This document shows, in pieces, positions 17,042 to 26,896 of a DNA stretch of 64,000 nt (position 1 is the stretch's first letter; every line of letters starts with the position of its first letter). The notes below the pieces were generated by a model. It made no database searches and was not told the origin of the DNA. It saw only the letters and a program-made list of their open reading frames with translations. Source of the stretch: Verrucomicrobiota bacterium (lineage in GTDB: Bacteria; Verrucomicrobiota; Verrucomicrobiia; Opitutales; Opitutaceae). The translations under genes were made by a program, and so were the position numbers. Location of the stretch: assembly GCA_026398135.1 (NCBI GenBank), contig JAPLTN010000109.1, forward strand, positions 20,246 through 84,245, given 5' to 3'.

Positions 17042-19003
17042 ATGTCCCTCCCGACCGCCCTTCGAGCCGCCGCAGCCTCCGGCCAGCTGTTGCCCGCGAC
17101 CCTGAAAAACCTCGAAATCTGGCTCGCCGCCGGTCTGCCGACCTGGGCGACCGCCAGCCTCGACGAACTTGCCGCCAAGCAGGCCTGGGGCGAACTCAAT
17201 GACCGTTTTTACCGCGATCTGGAATTCGGCACCGGCGGCATGCGTGGCCGCACGATCGGCGCGGTGACGACCTCCGCCGAGCAGGGGCAGGTGGGCCCGC
17301 TGGGCACGCCCGAGCATGCCGCCATCGGCAGCAATATCCTTAACGATTACACGCTGGTCCGCGCCACCATCGGACTTTTCCGCTACACCGCCGGCTATCT
17401 GGCGGCCAAGGGTGACCCGCGCCTGCCCGCTCTGGTGATCGCGCACGATGTGCGGCACTTCTCGCGGCATTTCTGCGAACTGGCCGCCTCCACCTGGTCG
17501 CGCCTCGGCGGACAGGCGTATATCTTCGCCGGTCCCCGCTCCACGCCCCAGCTCAGCTTCACCGTGCGCTGGCTCGGCGCGCACACCGGCGTGGTGATTA
17601 CCGCCAGCCACAACCCGCCGCACGACAACGGCTTCAAGGCCTACTTCGAGGACGGCGCGCAGGTGATCGCCCCGCATGACAAGGGCATCGTCACCCAGGT
17701 CGGCCAAGTGCCGCTTTCCGAAATCGCCGCCTACTTGGTCAAGGACCTCTTGCGTGTGGTCACGTTGGGTGAATCCGCCGATGCCGCCTACCGCGCGGCC
17801 GCCGCCACGGCGGTGATCGACCGTTCGGTTTTCGCCGCCGCCAAGCTCAAGGTCGCGTTCACTTCCATCCACGGCGTGGGTAACATCATGTCCATGCCGC
17901 TGCTCAAGGATTGCGGCGTGGAGCTCCACGAAGAGCCCGCCCAGGCGGTTCACGATCCGCGTTTCCCTACCGTAAAATCCCCCAACCCTGAAAATGCCGA
18001 CGCGCTCGCCCTCGCGGTGAAGCTGGCCGAGGAGAAGGGGCTGGATTTGGTGATGGCGACCGATCCCGATTGCGACCGCATGGGGTGCGCGGTGCGCGGC
18101 AAGGACGGCAAGATGCACCTGCTCACCGGCAACCAGATCGGCGCGCTGATGACGGATTATCGCATTTCACGTTACAAGGAGCTGGGCGTGATTCCCCAGG
18201 CCGGAAGCCCTCAAGCGGCTTTAGTTAAGACCTTTGTGACCACCGGCTTGCAAGATGAGATTGCCCGCAGCCACGGCGTGAAAGTCGTGAACACCCTCAC
18301 TGGTTTCAAGTGGATCGCGGCCAAGATTCGCGGTTACGAGGAACAACTCAAAGCCGGTTATCTGGCCAAACACGGGGCCGCGCTTGATTACAACGCCACG
18401 CCCTTCGCGGCCCGCGCCAAGTTGCTCCAAGAGTTTTCCACCTTCTATGTTTTCGGCTGCGAAGAGAGCTATGGCTACCTGGCCAACGACCTCGTGCGCG
18501 ACAAGGACGGCAACTCCGCCTGCCTGATGCTGGCCGAGGTGGCCGCTTACGTGAAGAGCCGGGGACTCACCGTGCCGGAGTATCTCGACGAAATCTACCT
18601 GCGCACCAGCTACTACCTCGAAGGCGTGGTGAATCTTTACTACGAAGGCGCGAGTGGCGCGGCCAAGATCAAGCGCATCCTCATCACCTATCGTGAAAAT
18701 CCGCCGACGGCGTTTGGCGACGTGGCGGTGACGAAGTTCGAGGATTTTGGCCGCATGGACATCCGCGACGCCGACGGAGAACTGGTGCCCAAAAACGATC
18801 TCTACGTGGTGACTCTGGCCAACGGCTACACCTTCGCCGCGCGCGGTTCGGGCACCGAGCCGAAGATGAAGTTCTATGTTTTCGCCAAGGCTACGGTGCA
18901 GACTGCCGCCGAACTGCCCTCCGTGAAGACGGCGGTGAAAGCAGAACTGGACCGCGTGAAGGCCCTCATCGAAGCCGACGCCCAGCGCCGAGCCGAGGGC
19001 TGA
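17042..19003 (+). CDS. Phosphoglucomutase/phosphomannomutase family protein
   Basis: At 653 residues it is an alpha-D-phosphohexomutase of the long PgcA-like type. The four family signatures are in order: the catalytic serine loop TASHNP at 187-192 (phospho-Ser189), the metal loop DPDCDR, the sugar-binding loop GCEESYG, and the phosphate-binding RGSGTEPK near the C-terminus. A start at ATG 17042 gives the usual N-terminal helix and the EFGTGGMRG motif. It is probably in one operon with the preceding pyrophosphorylase. It converges with cheW across a repeat. Confidence 0.92.
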   Translation: MSLPTALRAAAASGQLLPATLKNLEIWLAAGLPTWATASLDELAAKQAWGELNDRFYRDLEFGTGGMRGRTIGAVTTSAEQGQVGPLGTPEHAAIGSNILNDYTLVRATIGLFRYTAGYLAAKGDPRLPALVIAHDVRHFSRHFCELAASTWSRLGGQAYIFAGPRSTPQLSFTVRWLGAHTGVVITASHNPPHDNGFKAYFEDGAQVIAPHDKGIVTQVGQVPLSEIAAYLVKDLLRVVTLGESADAAYRAAAATAVIDRSVFAAAKLKVAFTSIHGVGNIMSMPLLKDCGVELHEEPAQAVHDPRFPTVKSPNPENADALALAVKLAEEKGLDLVMATDPDCDRMGCAVRGKDGKMHLLTGNQIGALMTDYRISRYKELGVIPQAGSPQAALVKTFVTTGLQDEIARSHGVKVVNTLTGFKWIAAKIRGYEEQLKAGYLAKHGAALDYNATPFAARAKLLQEFSTFYVFGCEESYGYLANDLVRDKDGNSACLMLAEVAAYVKSRGLTVPEYLDEIYLRTSYYLEGVVNLYYEGASGAAKIKRILITYRENPPTAFGDVAVTKFEDFGRMDIRDADGELVPKNDLYVVTLANGYTFAARGSGTEPKMKFYVFAKATVQTAAELPSVKTAVKAELDRVKALIEADAQRRAEG

Positions 19004-19037
19004 GCGCCCGACGCGCGGACGGACCAAGCAGTCGTGA

Positions 19038-19104
19038 CACAGGCATTCTTGCCTGTGGGCTCGATTCGGGTGCAAACGAACCGAGCACAGACAGGAATGT
19101 CTGT
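19038..19104. repeat. Double-palindrome repeat between the phosphohexomutase gene and cheW
   Basis: Two hairpins, CACAGGCA/TGCCTGTG (19038-19057) and ACAGACA/TGTCTGT (19087-19104), are separated by about 30 nt. The reverse strand contains CAGGCAAGAATGCCTGTGTC, which matches 39938-39957 at 18 of 20 positions. It sits between convergent genes and may serve as a bidirectional transcript end. Confidence 0.65.
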
Positions 19105-19109
19105 TTCAC

Positions 19110-19604
19110 TCAAACGATCTTGGCCAGGCGCTCGATGGTCTCGGGGGCGACCACGCGCTCGATGTCGAGCAGGGTTTTCACCACGCCTTTGATCTTGGCC
19201 AAACCGAGCAGGTAGGAGGTGTCGATGCGGGCGCCGAATTCCGGGGTGGGCTCGATCTCGGCCCCGGTGAGGCTGACGACTTCCTCGACGCTATCCACCA
19301 CCAGTCCCATCTGGACGTTGCGACCTGCTTCGAGGGCGATTTGCACCACCACCACGCAGGTGCGTTCGGCGAGTTCGGCTTTGAGGCCGAATTTGATCCG
19401 GAGATCGATGACCGGAATCACCCGGCCTCGAAGATTGATCACACCCTTCACAAAGACCGGCATTTGCGGCACGGGGGTAATCTTTTGCAGGCGAATGATT
19501 TCTCGGACCTTTAATACGGCGATGCCGTAGGCCTCGTTGTCGAGGACAACGGTCAGGTATTTGCCGGCGAGCCGGGCGGTGTCGGACGTGTTAACAGTGC
19601 TCAT
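19110..19604 (-). CDS. cheW: Chemotaxis coupling protein CheW
   Basis: A 164-residue scaffold linking chemoreceptors to CheA. A single CheW domain starts at KYLTVVLDNEAYGI and has the conserved VREII, MPVFVKGVINLRGRVIPVIDLR and LVVDSVEEV segments. The start at 19604 (MSTVNTSDT) is preferred over 19655, because a sigma-28-like promoter ends at 19660 and its start point would fall inside the longer reading frame. It is divergent from cheA. No chemoreceptor gene is present in the window. Confidence 0.93.
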   Translation of the reverse strand: MSTVNTSDTARLAGKYLTVVLDNEAYGIAVLKVREIIRLQKITPVPQMPVFVKGVINLRGRVIPVIDLRIKFGLKAELAERTCVVVVQIALEAGRNVQMGLVVDSVEEVVSLTGAEIEPTPEFGARIDTSYLLGLAKIKGVVKTLLDIERVVAPETIERLAKIV

Positions 19605-19659
19605 TGAGGGGAAATAAGTTTTTTCGAATAAGCTTGGGCTATAAAATAGGCACAAAGAC

Positions 19660-19686
19660 TTATCGGGCCGAACGAAGGGAACTTTA
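19660..19686 (-). promoter_or_regulatory. Sigma-28 (FliA)-like promoter for cheW
   Basis: On the minus strand: TAAAGTTC, 11 nt, CCCGATAA. This differs from the enterobacterial consensus TAAAGTTT-N11-GCCGATAA at one base per box and has exact spacing. It lies 56 nt upstream of the cheW start. Confidence 0.72.
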
Positions 19687-19732
19687 CCGGTATTTGAACT
19701 ATTTTTAGACCTATGAAAACCGGCTTAACTCC

Positions 19733-19760
19733 TAAAGTTGGGGGGCTTGCGTGCCGTAGG
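19733..19760 (+). promoter_or_regulatory. Possible sigma-28-like promoter for cheA
   Basis: TAAAGTTG, 12 nt, GCCGTAGG. The -35 box is good and the GCCG core is present, but the spacing is one base long and the box end differs. It ends 42 nt before the cheA start at 19803. Confidence 0.4.
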
Positions 19761-19802
19761 GAGCTGCGCCGCTCACATAGCGTAACCCCTTACCCGTCGT
19801 TT

Positions 19803-21902
19803 ATGACCCTCCAGGCTTCTGCTTTTGCCCTCCTTGACGATCTTGCCAGCCGCTTTGCCGGCGAATCCATATTCGCCCAGGCGGGCAGCGATGAGGGTTT
19901 AATCCCTTGTTATAGTTTACTTTCCGAAATGCTGGGACAGGTCGCGGATTTACCTGATTTCATCGGGGTTCTAAAGGGCCTGCACACGCGGCTGGATGTC
20001 TTGCTAAACGAGGCGAAGCCCTTGGATGCGAGCGCCGCGCAACACATCAAAGACATTGCCGGCTGGCTTACCGGCGCCTTGGCCGCTGTGCGTCAGGGCA
20101 AAGCGCCCGACCCGCTCGTTACGGCCGCAACGAGCGCGCCGGTGGCGGCGGTGTCAGCGGCGGCGACGGCTCCCGTGGCGGTTCCCGCAGTCGATGAAAT
20201 CATGCAGCTCGATCTGGCGGAGAACCGCGAGCTGCTGGGTGAGTTTCACTCCGAAGGTTTGGATCATTTACAGCAAATCGAGGCCGCTTTGCTGGCACTC
20301 GACGCCGTGCCCGGTGATCGTGATGCGCTCAACGGGCTTTTCCGCTCGTTTCACACTATCAAGGGCGTGTCCGGATTTCTTCACTTAGTGCCGATGCACA
20401 AACTCACCCACGAGGTGGAGTCTCTGCTGGATTTGGCGCGGACTGATCGTTTGCGGCTCACCCCGGCCATTATCACGGAGGTTTTAAATAGCCGGGATGC
20501 GATTCAAGAGATGATGGGGCAGATCACGGTGGCCCTGGAAAACGGCCGCCAGCCCGACAAAGCCGTCCGCGTATCGCATCTGATCGCGGCGGTGCGTCGC
20601 TTATCCGTGCCCGATGTTGCCGGCGCCGCTTCGGCACCGGTCTCTGCTGCACCCGTGCCTTCCGCACCGGTGACACCGGTCGAGGCGAGCACCGCCACGA
20701 CGGCTCCGCTTGCGAGCGAAGCCGGGGCCAAGCCGATGGCGGTGGCGGCCTCGTCCTCAGTACGGGTTAACACCGAGAAACTCGACTCGCTGGTCGATGT
20801 GGTGGGCGAGTTGGTGATCGTGCAGAGCCAGTTGATCGAGTCGGCCAAGGGCGTGGATGCCAGCGGCTCCACCCTGGTGCGGAATCTTGCCCAGCTCACA
20901 CGCATTACGAAGGAGCTGCAACTTACCGCGATGTCGCTGCGCATGGTGCCGATCAAACCGACTTTTCAACGCATGGAGCGCCTGGTGCGCGATCTTTCGC
21001 GGGATTTCGGCAAGCAGGTCGCCTTTGAGACGCGAGGCGAGGAAACCGAGATAGACCGTACCGTGGCGGAGGAAATCGTGGATCCGCTGGTTCACATGGT
21101 GCGCAACTCGCTCGACCACGGACTGGAGTCCCCTGCGGACCGGAGCAAGGCCGGCAAGCCGGAGCAGGGCCGGCTGCGACTCGCGGCGTTTCACGAGGGC
21201 AGCAATCTGGTGATCGAATTGGTGGACGACGGACGGGGCATCAACCGTGCCCGCGTGCTCGACAAGGCGCGCCGTCAGGGCCTCGTCGCGGAGGGGGTCA
21301 ACCCTTCGCCGGATGAAATTGTTAACATGATTTTCCTCCCCGGGTTTTCCACGGCGGAGAAGGTGACGGCGGTCTCCGGTCGCGGTGTCGGCATGGACGT
21401 GGTGAAGCGCAATATCGAGCGGCTGCGTGGCCACATCCAGATCGATACCGAGGAAGGTCAGGGCACCACGTTCCGCATCCAGTTGCCGCTGACCACGGCC
21501 ATCATCGACGGTTTGCTGGTCCGGGTGGGAGCGGACCGCTTCATCCTGCCGACCATCATGGTGCAGGTCGCGTTGCGGCCTTCGCGCGGGATGCTCACCA
21601 CCATTCAGGGCCGGGGCGAGGTCATGGATCACCGTGGCAAAATCCTGCCGCTGCATCGACTGCACCGGCGTTTTGGCATCGAAGGCGCGGTGGAGGATCC
21701 CACCCAGGGCATCGTGGTCATTATCGAGCTGGGCGGCCGGGTGTATGCGCTGTTGGTGGACGAATTGCTCAACAAACAAGAAGTCGTGATCAAAAATCTC
21801 GGCGCTTATCTGCAAAACCTTCCGGGCGTGGCGGGCGGGGCGATTCTGGGCGATGGCACCATCGCGTTGATTTTGGATCCGGCGTCGCTGTGCTCGGGTT
21901 AA
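19803..21902 (+). CDS. cheA: Chemotaxis histidine kinase CheA
   Basis: A 699-residue chemotaxis kinase. Residues 1-130 are an N-terminal helical extension not typical of E. coli CheA, ending in an Ala/Pro/Val linker. The HPt domain follows with RSFHTIKG, phospho-acceptor His184. After an Ala/Pro-rich linker come the dimerization domain (LDSLVDVVGELV), the ATPase domain (HMVRNSLDHG as N-box, DDGRGI, FSTAEKVT, GRGVGMDVV) and a CheW-like C-terminal domain. ATG 19803 is preferred; the frame is open to 19713. I do not recognise a P2 CheY/CheB docking domain. The HDOD gene follows 13 nt downstream. Confidence 0.95.
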   Translation: MTLQASAFALLDDLASRFAGESIFAQAGSDEGLIPCYSLLSEMLGQVADLPDFIGVLKGLHTRLDVLLNEAKPLDASAAQHIKDIAGWLTGALAAVRQGKAPDPLVTAATSAPVAAVSAAATAPVAVPAVDEIMQLDLAENRELLGEFHSEGLDHLQQIEAALLALDAVPGDRDALNGLFRSFHTIKGVSGFLHLVPMHKLTHEVESLLDLARTDRLRLTPAIITEVLNSRDAIQEMMGQITVALENGRQPDKAVRVSHLIAAVRRLSVPDVAGAASAPVSAAPVPSAPVTPVEASTATTAPLASEAGAKPMAVAASSSVRVNTEKLDSLVDVVGELVIVQSQLIESAKGVDASGSTLVRNLAQLTRITKELQLTAMSLRMVPIKPTFQRMERLVRDLSRDFGKQVAFETRGEETEIDRTVAEEIVDPLVHMVRNSLDHGLESPADRSKAGKPEQGRLRLAAFHEGSNLVIELVDDGRGINRARVLDKARRQGLVAEGVNPSPDEIVNMIFLPGFSTAEKVTAVSGRGVGMDVVKRNIERLRGHIQIDTEEGQGTTFRIQLPLTTAIIDGLLVRVGADRFILPTIMVQVALRPSRGMLTTIQGRGEVMDHRGKILPLHRLHRRFGIEGAVEDPTQGIVVIIELGGRVYALLVDELLNKQEVVIKNLGAYLQNLPGVAGGAILGDGTIALILDPASLCSG

Positions 21903-21915
21903 GTGCGCCCGAATC

Positions 21916-22782
21916 ATGATCACGCTCGATGAAGTCTGCGCGCGGGCGCTGAAGTTGCCCTGCTCACCGGCGTTATTGCCTCGCTTGGTTGCGCTTCTGG
22001 AGCGTCCGGACGCAGGGATCGACGAACTCGCGGCCTTGATCCAGCTCGATCCGGTGCTGGCGAGTGCCACGGTGCGAATCGCGAATTCGGTGTATTTTTC
22101 CGGCGGGTCTCCGGTTGCAACGGTGGGCGAGGCGGTGATACGGCTCGGCTTGCGCGAGCTTTACCGGCTCGCCGCGCTTTCCATGGCCTCACGCTGGATG
22201 TCGATCAAGGTCGAAGGCTATTGCTGGGAAGCCGGCGATTTTTGCCGGGCATCGCTTATCAGTGCGGTGGCGGCGGAGGCGCTTGCGCAGCGGACAGGGC
22301 GGGTCGATCTGGCCATGGCCTACACCTGCGGTCTGGTGCACGACATCGGCAAACTGGCGGTGGCGTTCAGCTGCGCGCCGTCTTTTGCGGGCATCCGCGC
22401 GCGCCGGGCCGAGCTCGGTGGCACCTGGCTGGAGGCGGAGACGGCCGAGCTGGGCTTCAACCATGCGGCGGTGAGCGCGCGTTTGCTGGCCGAGTGGCGT
22501 TTCCCCGAGGCGTGCGTGGCCGTAGCCAAATTTAATCCGCCCACCGCCGATCTGCCGCCGGAGCATGCCGCGCAGGCCGCGCATATTCACGCCGCCCAGC
22601 ACATGGCGGCGGCCTTCGGAGCGGGCCAGGGAGAGGACGCGTTTTTTTACACGCTCGATCAAGAGCTGCTCGCCGCGCACGGCCTCAACGCCGAGATTCT
22701 GGAAGCGACTCTGCCCACGGTTTTCGAGCGGGCCACGCGTTTGCTGCAGGACCGGTTGAACACCGGCCAAGTGGATTTTTGA
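21916..22782 (+). CDS. HDOD domain protein
   Basis: A 288-residue single HDOD domain (residues 10-210): LPRLVALLERPDAG, IANSVYFSG, AVIRLGLREL, and GLVHDIGKLAV with the HD pair retained. HDOD proteins act as signalling adaptors in many flagellated bacteria, and some are linked to c-di-GMP or stress control; enzymatic activity is usually not shown. Only 13 nt separate it from cheA, so it is almost certainly in the cheA transcript and probably has a chemotaxis or motility role. Confidence 0.87.
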   Translation: MITLDEVCARALKLPCSPALLPRLVALLERPDAGIDELAALIQLDPVLASATVRIANSVYFSGGSPVATVGEAVIRLGLRELYRLAALSMASRWMSIKVEGYCWEAGDFCRASLISAVAAEALAQRTGRVDLAMAYTCGLVHDIGKLAVAFSCAPSFAGIRARRAELGGTWLEAETAELGFNHAAVSARLLAEWRFPEACVAVAKFNPPTADLPPEHAAQAAHIHAAQHMAAAFGAGQGEDAFFYTLDQELLAAHGLNAEILEATLPTVFERATRLLQDRLNTGQVDF

Positions 22783-22799
22783 CCGCCACGGGCGCGGGC

Positions 22800-22838
22800 A
22801 AAAAAGACCCGCGAGGCGTTTTAACGCGCTCGCGGGTC
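22800..22838 (-). terminator. Intrinsic terminator after pnp
   Basis: GACCCGCGA/TCGCGGGTC (22806-22814/22830-22838) with an inner stem. On the minus strand it is followed by six T. A second perfect 10-bp hairpin, AAGGTCGCCG/CGGCGACCTT (22851-22860/22867-22876), lies between it and the pnp stop and probably protects the mRNA end. Confidence 0.8.
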
Positions 22839-22887
22839 GAGGATCACACGAAGGTCGCCGAGTGGCCGGCGACCTTGTGGTTATTAC

Positions 22888-25116
<2,229 letters not shown>

Positions 25117-25449
25117 GACGGATGCTTTTGTAACGGATACGGTTACGCGTCGCGGATGGTAGAATCGAACAGCCGGCGACGCGCAGCCGCTGGTTCGATA
25201 TTTGTTGGGTTTTTAAGGCCGTTCGGCGGGACAACGAGAATCCATAAAGGAGCTTACGTTGAGGGGGCGCTGAAGGCGCAAAAAGTGGGAAATCTAAGGA
25301 ACGGTCGGTCGGCCCATGAGGGGCTCGAACCGTGGCCGCTTACTCGGTCGTCGGCGGGACGAGAGATTTCTATTTGCGGCCCGTCCCACGGGGGGCAGGG
25401 AGGCAGATGGAAAAGTCTCGGTCCTAGGCGCGGCGATGTCGGTAAAGAC
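25117..25449 (-). other. rpsO-pnp spacer: pnp leader, no gene seen
   Basis: I see no convincing coding region, only short proline/arginine-rich frames typical of GC-rich DNA. The spacer contains GGGACG/CGTCCC-type dyads around 25350-25392 and the leader hairpin at 25146-25183. A separate pnp promoter is likely, because a terminator closes rpsO. Confidence 0.5.
25146..25183 (-). promoter_or_regulatory. Stem-loop in the pnp leader
   Basis: CGCGTCGC (25146-25153) pairs perfectly with GCGACGCG (25176-25183), about 30 nt before the pnp start codon. In E. coli the pnp leader hairpin is cut by RNase III and used for autoregulation; this stem-loop is a candidate equivalent. Confidence 0.4.
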
Positions 25450-25480
25450 AAGAGGCGACCCGCGGATCGGGTCGCCTCTT
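25450..25480 (-). terminator. Hairpin terminator after rpsO
   Basis: A perfect 13-bp stem (25450-25462/25468-25480) with loop CGGAT starts 11 nt after the rpsO stop. The T-tract on the minus strand is weak (TGTCTTTACC), so termination may be partial. Confidence 0.65.
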
Positions 25481-25491
25481 AGAGTGGGCAA

Positions 25492-25755
25492 TTACTTGCG
25501 GAGGCCGAGCTTGGAGAGCAGCTCGACGTATTTGTTAACGTCCTGGCGCTTCACGTAATCGAGAAGCTTGCGACGGCGGCTGGCCATCTGGAGGAGACCG
25601 CGGCGGCTGTGGAAGTCCTTGCGATGGGTGCGAAGATGTTCGGTGAGGTGATTGATGCGGCCGGTAAGGATCGCGATCTGGACCTCGGACGAGCCGGTAT
25701 CCTTTTCGTGATGCTTGAATTGGGCGATGGTTTCGATGCTGACTGCGGTGGACAT
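25492..25755 (-). CDS. rpsO: Ribosomal protein S15
   Basis: An 87-residue 30S protein that binds the central domain of 16S rRNA. The family pattern is complete: [39 protein letters not shown], shown here in part as [19 protein letters not shown] and [10 protein letters not shown]. It lies upstream of pnp in the conserved order, separated by a strong hairpin. Confidence 0.97.
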   Translation of the reverse strand: MSTAVSIETIAQFKHHEKDTGSSEVQIAILTGRINHLTEHLRTHRKDFHSRRGLLQMASRRRKLLDYVKRQDVNKYVELLSKLGLRK

Positions 25756-26005
25756 ATTGTATTGGTTTATTGTAAGTTACATAACTGCAGGGGGCCTTGG
25801 GGGCTCCGTGTCACCCGCTTCGCCCGCGGTGTCAAACGCGAGGTTGGCCGGTGCCACCGTTTTAATCCGGCGGGATGCCGGACCAGTCATGGTGCGACCC
25901 CTTAACCGTCGAGGTCTCACTAACGCAGGTGTGTAAGTTCTTAATCGGTTGTGCGTGGTGCAAGGATTTTTTTGGGCCGCGTCAGGTTTAAACGCAGTGT
26001 TGATA

Positions 26006-26839
26006 TTATCCGTTGGATTCAAAAAACCTGCGGAGCGTCTCTTCCAGCGTCCAATGCAGGCCGCGACCGCGGGCGATCCCGTAAAAACGCAAAAACGGCA
26101 CCACTTGATGCGTCCCTGTCTCGATCTCTCGATAGAACAACTGCCCGAGCGGCCCGGCGCGGTCCAGGTAACCGGATTCGCGAAAGCGGCGCAGCGTCGC
26201 ACCCACATCGTAACGAACCACGCGGTGCCGCCCTGTCCACGTGCCGTCGGTATGGCGCTCCAAGACCAGGAATTGCGCCGCCGGGTTGCCGTCCTGCGGC
26301 AAGCCCACGCTTCCAGAGGTATAGATTCGCCGGGCACCCCATTCGCGTTGGGAACAGAAGTGGTTATGGCCGCGCACGATGAGACGCACCGCCGGGTCAA
26401 TGCCTTCGAACAAGGGGTCGATCTGGGCGTCCGGCGTGTAGGGGAAAATCGAGTCGTTGTCGCCGCGCAGGGATGCGTGCACGACCAGCAGTTCGGGCAG
26501 GGCGGGATCGCGCCAAATGGGAGGCAGAGCGGCCATTTCGGCGATTTCTTCGGGCTTCAACTCCGCCCGCGCCACCCGCAGGGGGGCAAATTGAGGCGAT
26601 GACCAGGCCGGATCGGCCCGGGGCGTGCCGTAGTCGAAAACGTAGCGCTCGTGGTTGCCACGAATCACCGGGCAGCCCAGCGCGCGCACCCGACGCCAGC
26701 ATCCGGCGGAATCCGGTCCGCCGTCCACCACGTCGCCCGCCACCACCAACTGGTCGGGTCGCAGGGTTTCGATTTCGGCCAATACTGCCTCCAGCGCGGG
26801 GAGGTTGCCATGGATGTCGGCGATGATGGCGATGCGCAT
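26006..26839 (-). CDS. Metallophosphoesterase, YfcE/diadenosine phosphatase-like
   Basis: A 277-residue calcineurin-like phosphoesterase. The metal-site motifs are in order: DIHGNLPALEAV (DxH) at 8-19, GDVVDGGP, RGNHERYV (GNHE), VVHASLRG and RGHNHF (GHxH). The middle resembles bacterial ApaH/YfcE-like phosphodiesterases of the DUF4114-free type. The substrate is unknown. It follows recJ at 57 nt on the same strand and may share its transcript. Confidence 0.85.
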   Translation of the reverse strand: MRIAIIADIHGNLPALEAVLAEIETLRPDQLVVAGDVVDGGPDSAGCWRRVRALGCPVIRGNHERYVFDYGTPRADPAWSSPQFAPLRVARAELKPEEIAEMAALPPIWRDPALPELLVVHASLRGDNDSIFPYTPDAQIDPLFEGIDPAVRLIVRGHNHFCSQREWGARRIYTSGSVGLPQDGNPAAQFLVLERHTDGTWTGRHRVVRYDVGATLRRFRESGYLDRAGPLGQLFYREIETGTHQVVPFLRFYGIARGRGLHWTLEETLRRFFESNG

Positions 26840-26896
26840 GCCGCAGTTAACACGCGCCGCGCCGTGCCCGCCAAGCGTTTTGCTTGCACTTGGGTC

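Noticed and set aside
25300..25345. tRNA-like GTTCGAGCCC on the minus strand
   Set aside because: The T-stem does not pair and no acceptor, D or anticodon arms can be built around it.
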